NCBI GenBank assembly: GCA_973895155.1
Contig: OZ316896.1
Location: 19,468,001-19,532,000, forward strand
DNA: 64,000 bases
Origin: Marsupella aquatica
Lineage: Eukaryota > Marchantiophyta
Direction of reading: 5' to 3'
Below are positions 23,698-36,831 of the stretch, in pieces; positions within the stretch are counted from its first letter, which is position 1; each line of letters opens with the position of its first letter. A model generated the notes under the pieces. It did not search any database and had not been told where the DNA came from. It saw nothing but the letters and a program-made list of their open reading frames with translations. A program made the translations under genes and the position numbers.

Positions 23698-24205
23698 GTA
23701 GATGTGAAAGAGTTGGAGGTATGAGGAGGCTCACTTGAGTATATTCTTGCAAGGAAACGTTTGGGAGGGAGTAATGGGGTGCCAAAAGAGTATGTCTGTA
23801 CGAGTGGGAGGCTACATAGAGTAGATATGAAAATTCAGCCAGACTCTTCCCCTGGAATGTCATGACATTTGTACAGTTTGCTGCCCAAGTCCCAAAAAAG
23901 CTGGTCTGATCCCCACTTTTGGGTGGGTAATGACATAAAATGCTCTCGCCCATGGTGAGTTTCCAACCCACAACCTCTGCCTTCCCATTCACCTCGGCTA
24001 CCCCTACACCCTCAGCCTGTTGTAGGAAAATGGGGATCCATTTTTTGGTATATATTTTAATAATAAACATCCAGCCCAGGTAGCATCTGCGGGCAATGGG
24101 TCCAGAGAATCATTAATGACTTTCCAGGGACATGTAGCCCTGAATATATGAAAGAGTTAGAGGTATGAAAGAGGCTCACTTGAATATATTCTTGCAAGGC
24201 AAATT
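23698..24205. repeat. Direct repeats of about 55 bp flanking a 0.4-kb segment
   Basis: The left copy at about 23703-23757 (gaaagagttggaggtatgag, then gaggctcacttgagtatattcttgcaagg in two parts) recurs at about 24150-24202 with a few substitutions. Each is followed by a related purine-rich tail. The segment between them contains a SINE-like sequence on the minus strand. The arrangement could be a tandem duplication interrupted by an insertion, or short terminal direct repeats. Confidence 0.6.
23880..24015 (-). mobile_element. tRNA-derived SINE-like sequence
   Basis: Read on the minus strand, box A (tagccgaggtgaatgg, 24000-23985) is followed by gaggttgtgggttggaaactc, in which ggttggaaactc (23968-23957) matches box B of tRNA-derived SINEs. 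Body sequence continues with accatgggcgagagc. The box spacing is right for an RNA polymerase III internal promoter. I cannot define the 3' end or a target-site duplication. Confidence 0.5.
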
Positions 24206-25057
24206 TAGGGAGGCAGCACGCCTAACAGAGTGTCAAGATTGATAGAGACAGAAAGGAGAAGCATGAAAGACAGCTCCCAGAAGCTGTTTCATTATCTTGA
24301 AACTAACTTGACTTGTCACCCACGGACATTACCAAAATCTCTCATGTGTTCATCGCAATTAAAAAGCATTAATCTGTCATTAAATATTTATGAGTATGTC
24401 AAGAGGATGCTCCAGGCTTATAGTTACTTGAGGGTCCTTGGGATGCCCTTCACTCTCCCTGCAGCTTGCTACCCTCCCGAATTTGTTTTGGCTCCCGGCT
24501 GGTCTGATTGGCGCCGATATCCTTTGGCAATTCTGTACTTGGTTGCTTTGCTTTGATGTCCCGTTGCAAGCAGTTGTCCAACTATTAGTTGAGAGACTCC
24601 ACTAGTTGGTTACCCCTTAGTTGCTTGTAATTCTTCTATATTCCTCAACTTAGTACCCAAGCCTCTCCTTCTGGGCCACAATCTAGTTGTGACTATCCGT
24701 CAAGGTATAGGTTAGAGTTGCATTGAATCTCAAGGTACAATATGTTAGCAAATCTTGCTTGGATGCAAAGGAATCTTGTGACACACCAGTCAAAATGAGT
24801 CATCACTCTCTAGTGTGGATAGATGAGTGTTCATTAAGTGGCTTGGGCAAAAGGGACCAAACATCCAGTCACTCTCATTATGGAAAGACACCCAACAACA
24901 TGACCCATCCTAATTTTGCGCAAGAGCCAAAGAAATTGGCCTTAAAACCCTGAGACATACACTTAGTGGACCTTCAAACTTGTTCTCTCAATGAACCAGA
25001 AGACTGAGATCCTCTCCTATTGGACCCAAAGCTTCAGATTTTCTCCTAGTGGATCTA
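24206..25057. other. Intergenic, no recognisable gene
   Basis: Short unrelated open frames only (plus 24230-24556 and 24723-24953); no domain, no splice structure. Confidence 0.45.
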
Positions 25058-25086
25058 TGGGCCTATGGGCCTATGGGCCTATGGGC
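25058..25086. repeat. 8-bp microsatellite
   Basis: The unit gcctatgg is repeated about four times in a row. Confidence 0.9.
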
Positions 25087-25209
25087 CAACTCATTACCAC
25101 ACAGTTCACACTGACTGTGCAGCCTGATAATACTCTAGTTGGTCATGTGTTGTAACGTCAAAAAGGTGAAAGTGTAGTGAGTGCATCACACAAGGCCCAT
25201 AGCCCTTGT

Positions 25210-25460
25210 CTGGGGTCCTCACTTATTTCCTTTCAACCCAGCACAGGAAAAAAAATATAGGGTTTGTTTATTGGGTTGAGAATAATACTTTTAAATTTAT
25301 GTTGAAAAACATTAGGGTTTTTAGAATACAATTTTGAGAATTATAAGAGAAGAAAGAGTTTTAGAACTGAATTTTTGGAATATTTTTAGAATATTCTCAA
25401 AAAATTAGGGTGGAAAAGTAGTTCAATTTTTTATTATTATTCTTTATTTTTTAGGGTGTT
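25210..25460 (-). repeat. Dispersed repeat family B, copy 1 (inverted relative to the later copies)
   Basis: Landmarks, read on the plus strand, are ggtcctcacttatttcc, gggtttgtttattggg, aaaaacattagggttttta, ttttgagaattataagag and ggaatatttttagaatattc. The same landmarks occur as the reverse complement at 62470-62710 and, in part, at 63365-63535. The family is AT-rich with many tagggtt motifs and has no open frame. Confidence 0.7.
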
Positions 25461-28400
25461 TAGTAGCTAAAAATGTTAAGCGTGTTATGAGAGCCCCTTT
25501 TTGAGTGAGGCCCCCGAGAGCCCCTGGCCACAATGAAGCACCCAAGCGTCGTGGCACAACTTATGGTCTAGCTTGGTTGAATACATTGTGACTATTGTAT
25601 TCAAACTAAAAATGAATGATCTTATGGTTACATTGGAGCACCCAAGCCCGAACTCCTAGCTTGGTTGAATACATACAAGTTTTAAAATTCAAATGTACCC
25701 TTGTTTTATGAAAGTTGTTGGGAACTTGTTTTCTTTTCATGACTGCATTTAGGTTCATTCCTCAACACTTTTGTGTGTCGCTTGTTCTTGCTTGCATTTC
25801 TTCAATGGCTACCCTTTAAGATGTGTGAATTGCAATGTAGGAGCGGCCATAAAATATCAATTGGGCCAATCCAGGTTTATGTTTACAATTTGGCAGGTAT
25901 TAGAATGAATACATTCTGCATTTTGAGTTTACATGCAAACTCTGTGTGTATGCATTGTTGTCAATGTATACAAATTTTAATGACAACTTACTGAACATTA
26001 TGTTATAAAAACTTCTGGCACAAAATGGTATCTTTGGTTGGCCCAAAGGTCTTTTGGTCCATTAAGAAAAAAAGTTTGTTTCTAGTCCCACTAAGTATAT
26101 TTCTTCTTAAACCCCTGGTTTAGGGAAAACTCTATGGTTGAGAACAGTTTCATCACAAATATCAGAAAATTGGATTGAAGGTAGATAAAACTAAAAATCA
26201 AGGAACGTGGCCTAGAGATGCATGCCTATGTGGGATCTCACTTGACTTGAGACTCATAGATGTAAAGTTCAAATGTTGTGGCTGAATATTCACTTTATGT
26301 GAGGTTTCAGAAATTTCCCCATAAAATAATTTTAAAAATTAATAAATAAATAAAATCAAGGAACCTGTCCCCTGGTCTTCTGTCTCTTATGAAAGTGGAA
26401 AGGTTCAGATTTCGAGGATGAAAGCCTCGAAAATTTCAACGAGGCTGAATGGATCGACGCTGCCATCTGCCACATCCGACAGACCTTCGAATCGAAGCCA
26501 GCAAAAGTGAAAACGCAATCGAGATGGGAGATCGAGCACTCATCACTGTCTCATCCATTTGTGGCTCCCAGTCAAATGGTACCCACCACCCCACCCCACC
26601 GACGACTGAAGCTGACCTTCCCCAAATGCTGCCCCGATATTTCTTTCTTTTTTGCCTCGAAAGACTGTCCAGATCTTTCTCTTGTGTGGATTAGTAGCAG
26701 CCTATTTTTAAAATTTTTAAGTGCGAATTTTAGCCAAATTCCACTTCCCCAAAATACTTTCGCCACTTTTGGCTAATATTGGCTACATTTTTCTGACACC
26801 ATTATTCACTTTTACACCAAATCATGGACCCCATTAGCCAGAATCTAACGGTACTTCTTAAATCTAGGGGTATTTGACGGTCACAATTTAATTCAGTAAA
26901 ATCTGACAGAGAATATTTGAAGAATCTACTCCCTTATAGAAAAGCAAACATTGGCCACACTGGCTAAAAATAAAAAACCTTAAAAACTACAAGTCCATCA
27001 TCCCCCTCACTACTACTCCAAATACTTCAGCATGCTGCAATCTCTGCCGCAATTCGAGCAGCTCAGGGCTAAAGCACGACCTCCGAAGTTTTGGGGACAT
27101 TGAGGAATGTACTCCATGTGCATGCAAACGAAAGTGCACCTGAATGCGGCAATAGTTCCTAGCTACTCGAGAAAGGAGGACACAGGCCTACGGTACTAAT
27201 GCTGTTGGCGATCTCCACTCGACCTCTCCTGTCGGTGCTCATCTTTAACCGCCACTGTCCCCGACGCAATTTTCGAGGCAAGACAGCAAACCTGATGGAA
27301 ATTAGTCAATCACGTTCTCAAGAAAATGGATCAGGTTGCCAAAAGTAGGCAACGATGTTCTCAAGGAAGTAAAAAAATGCACTGTTCTGTCCTCCCGGAA
27401 CGTGGTGGACAGTGCCGGTTTAAGCAAACCGTGCTTATTTGAAGATTGGTTTCTTCCAGGTAAGAATTGGAAAAAACCTTGTTCAGATATGGGCCTTTCT
27501 AAGATGGCTGGGGGCCAGACGCCAGTGCTTTAATTAGTTTCGCAAGGAAATTGGAACGGAGCTTTCCAAATCGAGATCAAATGGTGCACATCGACAGAGA
27601 TTGCTCTTTGGCATTTGTGGACTTGGGCAATCCAAAATCGCAGACATACGATCGTCATTTGATCCAATTCGAGAATCATTGAAATCTCAGACCTAAGCTC
27701 TACCGTACTTTCGTACAGTTCGAAAGGGTAGTAAAGGGGAGAACCGCTTCCATTCTAAGGGCAACTGAATTCGAGCAGAGCAATCAACTCCAGAGTTGAA
27801 CGGGTTACAAACTGGGTAATCTAAATGGATTGTAGAGTCTACGATCGGAGAAAACTTGTAGCAGTGAAAACGATTTGTGTCGCTTTTTCCCTTTGTCACT
27901 CCTGTTTACCAGACAAATGATTTTTCCACTTTTCAAGTTCGCTGCATGGAAATGAAAGCTTTTTGGCTCATCGCATAATTTCTCTGCTGAGATAGACATT
28001 GTGAGACCCACAGGTTTCTTGAAGGTAGACAAGAGAAGTCTAGTCCAGGTACGGCGTGCCAGTTGCAGCAAAAGAAAGAAGTGCATGCAACTTTTACAGT
28101 GCTTAAAAACCCACCACCCCATGCCTGACCTGACCATCATTGTCCACAACAGCAGCAACAACTTCGACCCTCCATTCCAGCTACTTTCCACGTCCTGATT
28201 CGTACTGGATGCAATCAATTAATTTTCTATTCCATTTGGTGTTGCAGTGATCTGTGACCGAAGACCATTTCCATAACCATTTCCTACTGACCGAAGACCA
28301 TTTCTATGGCGTATCTCACTTAAAAGCTCACTTGTATCCTGGTTCAGTTTAGCGCTCAGTGAATTTCCGGTTCGAGAGACAAAAGAAGTTCTCGATGGTC

Positions 28401-31140
28401 AGCTGCGATTGAAGATCGGTTGATTATAGCATAGGAGTTCCAACAGGCATATATTAAATCTCATATCTCGCTTTCCATGAAGACAAACCAGCGAGATATT
28501 CTTGGAAGCGAGAGTAGAGTAGCAAAAGCCCTGCAACATGAAAAGACCAGCTACTGACAGTTGGGGGGGGGAATTCTGCTTGAATGCGAATGTGAGGAAG
28601 GCCTGCCTGCCCTGCTTTCTGGCATGGATGCCCCAACCTACTTGTGTCAGTCTGCATCAGTGCATGGCTGTCTATCTACTCCAGTAAGATTTCCCCTGAA
28701 TTCATCAAAGTGGTATCTCTACTCTGTCCAATTGCACTGTCTTTATTCCTTCAAACTGGTATTATTGTGAACCCAGAGGAACAAGCTCAGAGCTGCTGGA
28801 GCAAATGTAGAAATATAGAAATTATTGCAAAGAACAGAAGGCGCCATACCGGGAAACAGGGTCCCAAAGGCAAGAAACCCAACAAAGTGGTTACAAAGAA
28901 GAATCTTGGGACTGACAAGCACTTATGGTACAGGACCACGGGAGCACTTGTCAAAAGCTGAAATGAGCTTTTTGTCCCAGTTCAGGAAAATCCTGGTCTC
29001 CAGCTCTCACTGGCAAACCTTCTCCAGGTCAGGAAAGATGAGGTGTTGTCTTAAGATCTATTATTAAAATGGCATCTGGGATACTGATTGAAGCTTGTGA
29101 AAATCTATTTTATTTGGGCCAACCGACGGGCCAACCCACTCAATCTGGATACAAGGTCAAGACTGAGTAAGTAAATGCTACCTTCTGTTATTGAATACCG
29201 TGAGGTACTTATTAGGAGTAGCGGGACTCAGGTCCCATGCATGGAATCAACTGAATGCCCTGCCATGGCGTCCACATGGACAACCGGAACCATTCCTCTC
29301 GTGCGAGCACAAGGTCTGCAAGGTTCGTCCCAATCATCCTACTATGTTTATGTCCCATATCTGTAGCTACACCAGGAGGTTTCCCAGTGACTGGTCATGA
29401 GGGACGGAAAGTTGACAGCAGGATTCCAGTACATTTAGTTGTAGAAGATGAACATTCATGAGGGATCTAACTCACTGGGAATCCCTCACTGCCAGTTATA
29501 CAGTAATACAATATACAGTGGTCTGCAAGATAGTAGAAAGAGAGAAGGGTGCAGCAGGACTGCAAATAGGTGCAACTATATAACCAACTGTACTAATGCA
29601 AGTCACTTGTTCTTGACAACTTGTCGTGGCTTGCTGAGTATAACCATCGCGTGGGAACCAATGGAAGGTGGATTAGATGTACCGCTTTCAGCAAGAAGGG
29701 CCGAACCTGAACGAGAACTGGAAGAGGAATGTCCTATCCGGTAGTTATGCAGTGAGTGATCGAGAATCAGGATTCATGTCGGCCATGGCTAACATGCCCA
29801 GCCATGGCTAACACGACTAACATGACTAACATGCCCAGCCATGGCTACTGTAAATCGTCAATCAGTAACTTCGGCCATAAGTCAGTGGGGCTCACACTGA
29901 AAAGCAACCAATTATTCTTCTACAAATCCCGTAGTGACCACGTCTACATTCTTCTATGCCACAAACTATAAGGCAAGTTCGCCCACAAGCGAGAAGTCGA
30001 CTATGAAAAAACCAATCATTCCTACTTTGTAAACTCAAGTTCCGACTGCCAGTTCTATAAACGGAATTTCCTGAAAGGCTGCCAATTGATCGAAAGCGTC
30101 ACATCCCCGATTAACGTCATCATGCCCCCACTGTTCTGCCCTGCTGGCTTCAGTCTGCTTGTACTCGTACTCGTCGCATAGATTGAGGCAACTAGAGATG
30201 CACCGGATTTTGAAGGGCAGCTGCCCTCGCAGCTACAGTACTCATCGTGAGAAAGTTGCCCCAGTGAAACAACTGTTTGCTTTGCAAGAATTGATGTGCA
30301 TTATGAGAGTTTGAATAAGGCATCATGTACGTTTATCGACTTGGAGATATTTCTCTGGATAGTGCTACTGGTGCCCGCTGGTCGCTGTGTCGCACGACTG
30401 CCATGAGTACTACATCACTTTATCGACTAATTGAGTGAATGAAGTCTCAATGTAGTACTCGTCCACCGGAGTGTTGTCGAGTGTACTTAATTTCGAGGAG
30501 AATTTCGTGTCAATTTAGGAGCTTCTCGAGTGATTTTGATTAGTTTTGCGTTAAGGGTCTAGTGCACTTAGCCTTGAAACTAGATTAGCCTTGAAACTAG
30601 ATTGGGACAGTGAAAATTTCGAGAACAAAATTCAGGCGCATGCGGGCCATGTCTCACCTCTTGAAAAAGAGTTTTGCGCAGTGACCTGTCAACAAGATCG
30701 AACTACGGGATCAGCTTGGCTGGCTCACAATTATGTTGGTGCCATGCCCAGACTGTCACATGATAATGAGGCTCAATCAGGGACTCACTTTTGAGTACTT
30801 ACTTCGTGGAAAGTCAATCATTTGGCGCTGGGATTGATCGAACTCATTGAAGAGTATCGTCGGTGGTAGATCCAGTTTCATCACTCCCATGATTCTAGTG
30901 GTCCACCACTAGCAGGATTATTGACTAGTGCCGATAACTGTGCAAAGTATTGCTCCGATCAGCGGGCCCACTGAACAACCCGGGAGAAGCATGGTCCCAA
31001 TGCCCATGTGCACACGCAATGTCTGATTCGGTTCAAATGGAATTCATTGCTTTAGTCCTTCATGATATCCGGATCATGGGCAGCCTGGACTTAATGTCGA
31101 TATACCTGAGTGTATCTCGGAGTGTATCTCGGCCTAGTAC
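25461..31140. other. Intergenic, repeat-rich, no supportable gene
   Basis: A decayed SINE-like piece lies at about 26214-26330, and family A copy 2 at 26822-26985 (ggaccccattagccagaatc, then aaacattggccacactggct). A short tandem of catggctaacatg motifs lies at 29785-29850. Minus-strand frame 27805-28218 and plus-strand frames around 28561-29461 overlap frames on the other strand or in other registers and match nothing I know. Much of the stretch may be degraded transposons. Confidence 0.45.
26822..26985. repeat. Dispersed repeat family A, copy 2
   Basis: It shares with 19840-20015 the ordered motifs accccattagccagaa, a run ending in a gaca/gacgg segment, ttggccacNNtggct and aaaccttaaaa. The flanking sequence also has ttagccaaa and gctaatattggctac motifs that recur near 17930. 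Confidence 0.5.
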
Positions 31141-31705
31141 ACCTGACCGAGTGGGTTTCTTTCTCACGCTGACTGACCGTCTGTCAGTTTTCCTCCAGAA
31201 TATTTTTGGTACACTCTTCCTCTCTACTCCATTTTCAATTTTCAATTTCCTTCCTTTAACTTTGTAGCCTCTCGATCTACTTTTCCACCAGATCTTAACT
31301 GAATTCAGACGTTACGTCTGTGAAGCAGGGAGCATACGTTGAAGACCTGAGCGAGTGGGTTTCTTCTCACGCTGACTGGTCTGTCAATTTTCCTCCAGAA
31401 TTTTTGTGGTACTAACTTCAGTTCTATCCCATTTCCAGTTTCCAAATCCTTCCTCCAGAATCTGCTTTTCGGTCTGCTTTTCCATCATAACTTAGCTAAA
31501 TTCAGACGTTACATCTGTAAAGCGGGGAGCATAATTCAAGATCATCTGTCGTTTCCTCCAGAATCTTTATGGCACTCTCTTCAGTTCTACCCCATTTCCA
31601 GTTTTCTTATTCCTTCCTGCAACCTTTTAACCTTTCGGTCTGCTTTTCCATCGATCATAACTGAACTGAATTCAGACGTTATATTTGTAAAGCAGGGAGC
31701 AAAGT
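31141..31705. repeat. Three tandem copies of a 165-204-bp unit
   Basis: Copies open at 31141 and 31345 (acctgaNcgagtgggtttct), and the third, lacking the first segment, at about 31540. All share tctgtcNNttttcctccagaat, a ccatttccagtttt segment and ttcagacgttacNtctgtaaag, ending with cagggagcat. The first unit is 204 bp; the other two are shorter because of internal deletions. Confidence 0.85.
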
Positions 31706-34620
31706 GCAAGACCATCTGTCGAGTACTACAAAACTAGGGTGTTTCTCTCAATTCAACGGCAGCAGCCAGGCTGCAAAGTTTCGTTGAAATGTCGTGCCTG
31801 CCACGCTCTGCAGTCGCAACCATTGCTGGTGCTCTAGCGATTAGGGTCTGGCTGTCACCACCAAACTGTACTTGCTTTATTTCACCAGACTAGCTACGTG
31901 AAAAGTGGGACCCACACAGCAATGTCATCGTGATCTCCAAGATTTTCCAAACGAGCCCAGCGTTTTTTCCCCCTACTTCTTTTCCTCTCATTCAAGAAAA
32001 GGTTATGATAATTTCTATCATGCTTTTTTAGTCGATCTTCTTTCCAGTGCGCACGAACTTCACCATCGACAATTTTTGAAGAGGTGAATCAAGTCGACGT
32101 GAAAAATACTTCCTGTGCACTGGAAACGAGATTAACTGAAAAGTATTATTCTTCTATAGACGAGGTTAAGCTGTTCAGTTCCATCAAACTTAACAAATGG
32201 TTTTTCTCGTTTTTAGTGCGCAATTGCTGTAAGTTCTTGTTCACTGGTTCCTTGAAGAACGTCCACTCAGATGTTCCCTCTCACCGAACCCAAAGCAGGG
32301 CTGGCTTAAGGCGGTTATTTCTACCATCGAGCTTTGGGATTTAAAAGCAGTTCCCAGACAGTTTATAGCACCTGGAAATCGCAAAAAGCAAGGAAAGGCA
32401 CCGGAACCAAAGTCATTGCTCGCGGCTGATGATTGATTTGAGAGTCTTTTAACGAGCATTACTATATCTGCTGCAGTTTTTGGGGAATTGTGGGTTTGAA
32501 CTGGTTTGATTAGTTGAGAAGATCATGCCTCACAACCCGCAACGGGCACGAAATCATATGAATCGTTTGTCGTGTTGGCGCCATATACAACTAATTACAC
32601 AACCTCTTTGTAGCCCTGCTACCCCCCAGTTCAATCTACATGTCTTTTGCCAAGATGCTTATCCGTGGTCACTGGTAAAGGCTCTAAAACATTATGTCTT
32701 GGACGCCTGACAGAGTGCTGACACGACCAATTATTTGAACACCCGTGTTGGCTAGGAAGGCCAGAGGAACTACCCAGCTCAAGCCTCAAGGCAGAAAAAT
32801 AAAACTGGGTTCAGTTTTATGGAAAGGGCGAGATGAAAATGGGGCAGGCCGATCCCTCTGTTATTGTATCATCAGCAGGTGATCTTCGACATCTCTATTT
32901 TGAGGTGGCTTGATGAAACGGACCAGAAAATGTCTGTAAAAGCTGCTGAATTTCGATTGCATTGAGATAAGAATGTTCGTGTGGCAATGGACGCAATTCT
33001 TAGCACGAACAGTGCAGCCGTTCTATATTTGATGGATTTCCCTTCACAAAAGCGTAAGGCAACAAAGATCTGGACCCTGAAGTCCAGATTTCGACTGCAA
33101 TCCGACGGGGTTCGGACCTCTGTTAGCTGCAAGCTAAGAACAGATCAGCCATAGTTCAAGGTGAAAATTCTATCTAACGTGCAACATTCTTGTTTCTTCT
33201 TACTCCTGCTTGACTGCTTGCCCCCTAACCTTGAAAATTGGTGAGTCGCATTCAGACTACGGAGATTTTTGGACCCCAATTCTCAGTTGGAAAATTTTCC
33301 CATCGATCAATATTGTCATCTCGTGAGTACCCTGCTTTCTCATCTGCAAGGTTGAACAAACAAAATGTTGGGCTATCTTGATTTCACCGAAAGGCACTCA
33401 CGTACTAAATGAAGAGAAACTAGATGGATTCGCCACCCGATTCGCCATGTGGTAGTGCTCTCTATCCCTAGCCCTTCAATGAAGCTTCTCTGGTGACTCG
33501 ACTCATGATTCATACTGCTGTGAGTATGCCCATGACTCATATACATGATGAGAAAAAGTTACACTCCTAGAAACGGATAACAATATATGGGATTTTAGAT
33601 GACTCTCATTGTTCCCATCGCTGCTAGAGTAAAGTGCCATGTTGGTTTACTTCAATAGAAGGGCATTGATTTCATAGCGAAGCAGTGTTTCCGTTCGTTG
33701 GTCTTGATACTGAGCCCTTACCTGGAGCTCCACCCCACTTGTTTGTGAAGCCACTCGGTCTCTAATGGATGATTTCATGATATTCTGAGGCGGAGTTTCA
33801 TGATTTGCGTGACAACTTGTACTCCTGGCGCCATCGCAATTCTCTCTCCCTAAACAGAAGCCTCTGGTCAATGCATCCAGGTGCAAACCCAGGACAAACC
33901 GGAGAATCGACTTTAGTACCTCATCAAGCGTGTTTGACCTTCCTCTTTGTAATGATTTTCCAAATGGGAAATGAAGAGCAACAACAGAAGAAGCTGTGCT
34001 AGCCTAGAGACCAAGAGTTAAAGTCTGTCTGCATATTCCTTCGGGTTCAAGTTCATCAAATACAGGGCATGCACTGGAGTTATAAAAATTGCTCTCATTA
34101 TGTGCATTTCTTGTAATGAACGGAACGGACTGTGCAGCTCATTGCACTCAACGCCCCTTTCGCAAATGTGTCCCCACATTCTTCCGAAATCCAAGAGCTA
34201 ATTAATACGCACCTGCCCTTAGAAGCTTGATGCAGGTAACCAGCGGTCCATATTCTCGAAGTCAAGTTCGTGTCTCTTTGTACAATCACCCAACATTGGA
34301 CTCAACTGCCGCATGGTACTTTCCTTCCACTGCTGTAACAGCTACGGTAAACCTAGGTTTATTTGGAATTCAGAGAATGAAGTTTCTAGTTCTCTTGTAT
34401 TTTCTTGCTGTGGCCAGGGATGCAGGTGAATTTGTTAGGTTATCAGGTTTTGATTGAGGTATGAGTAGCCTCTGGTCAGGAAGTCCGCACTGCCAGTAAG
34501 CTAGACGTTGTACAAGGAATTGAAACGGGTACTGAATGGAGAATTTCTGGTGGCCCGGGTCCTTCTACAACTACTAGTGCAGCAATCTTGGATAGAATTC
34601 CTGCTTCTTGGACTTGGCAT
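31706..34620. other. Intergenic, no recognisable gene
   Basis: Only short, overlapping open frames on both strands; no domain recognised. Confidence 0.45.
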
Positions 34621-35023
34621 GACACTTGTTGTGAACTGTGATGCATGTCCTTATTTGAGCTTTTGGAACCAAACTGAAAAAAATTGAGTTTGAACCTTTG
34701 CCTGTGAGTCACAATGCTCACACAAATTTCCACACTTTTTCCAAAATTGGTTTGGAGCAGAGAATTTAGTTTGGGAAGTGCATGAAGTACAGATTTCTGT
34801 GAGCAGAAATGAGTAAAGGTAGATGACACTTGTTGTGAACTGTGATGTATGTCCTTATTTGAGCTTTTGGAACTGAAAAAAACAAAAATTTGAACCTTGT
34901 CTGTGAGTCACAATGCTCACACAGATTTCCACACTTTTTCCAAGATTGGGTTGGAGTAGAGAATTCAGTTTAGGGAGTGCATGAAGTACAGATTTCTGTG
35001 AGCAGAAATGAATAAAGGTCGAT
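34621..35023. repeat. 204-bp tandem duplication
   Basis: Copies begin at 34621 and 34825 with gacacttgttgtgaactgtg and both end in gagcagaaatgaNtaaaggt. They are about 90% identical, with small indels in the A-rich middle. Confidence 0.9.
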
Positions 35024-36749
35024 CACACCATACTTCTGCGAATATGAACAATGAAACTGAGAACTCTCCAAAGAAACAATTCCTCTTGTTGGTTTGTAGA
35101 CAAATGGACATCCAGTTTTATTTTCACTTGGGCGACATTGATCGACCGTGAAGCACAATGCTGCCGAAACATTGATCACAATAAAAGTTTTTCTAGATAT
35201 TAATGAAAGCATTTGGTCTGTGTGAATCAACTAACCACAGTACCAGTTTTTATCACTTGACCATGTTTAGAGGCTAACCATGGGTGAGGAGATTGGCATC
35301 AGGAATTACATACAAGTTAACTCTTTGACAATGCTGATCTAGTACCGTTTCCTATCCTCACAAAATTGCAGCCCTTAGTGATTTTTCCCATTGTCTATTT
35401 GAAATCTTGGAGAAGAATGCCCAGTCAAGATTAGGATCACCACTTAGGAAGATTCTCCTCTACTCTCACTAAATAAACATATAGAACTCTTGGATTTTTA
35501 AGTGTGCTAAAGTCCAGTTTCAAGAGCATTACAGGCAATAGCCCCGCAAAACTCAATCCAAACACATAGGTAGTATAAATATACAAACAGAGCCCCACCT
35601 AATTTTATCTGTGGCTCATACTTCACATTGTAAGTCTACTCCTTTCAAAGGGATCAAAGTCACTAATTTGGTACCTTTGCACTTTACATTACAATCTGAT
35701 TCTCTAACAACGAGATTACCAACCAATGATTACAAGTCACATTCGAGGTCACTTTACAAGTTGACGCATTTCAACTGGATCTAAACTAGTTTCATATATT
35801 CACTCTTCTGAAAATTACAAGTTGAGTCTTAACAAGTGGAACTCTAATATGTCACCAATGTTACAAGTCTGACTCTTTTAGCAAGGAATCTAGACTCACT
35901 TTCATACCTTTACACTTTTTATCACAAGGTGAGTCTTTTCAGCATGGATGCTGTGTCTTTCTTATCAGAAGGCGAGTCCTGATTACTGTGTTTTGCATAT
36001 CAAACGAAGATTATTTCCGAACAATTTTATCACATTCAAACAAGTCTATTATATCACTTGCTTGCTGTTATGTCTGGGGTTATGTCCAAGCATTTTGCCC
36101 AAGCATGCAAAAGCCCCATGTACTAGCTTCCATGATTACACCGCGTTCTTAATAATTACTATGAATAGTATTGATGGTAAAAGTCATTCTACTTAGATAG
36201 GGATCTACAACTAGTTTTATATATACCTTTACACTTCCCATAATAATTAGGTGAATCAGTCTATACTAAAAGTCAGGATCAAAGTCTACCAGTCATGACC
36301 TACCCCACACTAGAATAAAGCAATAAGCAGTAATGTGAATGGAAACAGAAAATTTTCATGAAATTTAGACTAAGCTTTGTGAGTTGGGTTGGGTATGGGC
36401 AATCCGGGTATGGGGAGTCCTTCATATACATTAATCTGTAAGTGTATTTGGGCTACTTTATATACAGTCAACAGCTAATTTGTTCTTCTTCCGACTCCCA
36501 GGGTCAGTTCTGCAAAGATAATTCTGTCACTTTCTTTGTCTCTATTATATGACAAATGTATAAGTGCAATCCCTCTATAAGGGTGTTGATGTTTTTTAAA
36601 GCGAATGAGATAAAAATAGGTAGATGTGTATAATTATACATTTATATATGAAATTTATTTTTATTCACAAAATTAGGCCATAATTGAAAGTTGAAATAAG
36701 AGCATGTAAATTAGGCTACCATCGCCCTTTAACAGAACCCCATGACACT
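35024..36749. other. Intergenic, AT-rich, no gene seen
   Basis: From about 35630 to 36250 there is a loose succession of segments with acaagtc, gactctttt and acctttacacttt, suggesting an old, strongly decayed tandem array. No coding region is supported. Confidence 0.4.
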
Positions 36750-36831
36750 GTCCTTGAATAGTGGGCCATGGGACTCTATTCAAATAGTGTGTCCTTGAAT
36801 AGTGGGCCATGGGACTCTATTCAAATAGTGT
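36750..36831. repeat. 41-bp perfect tandem duplication
   Basis: Two copies start at 36750 and 36791 with gtccttgaatagtgggccat and match over the full 41 bp. Confidence 0.9.
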
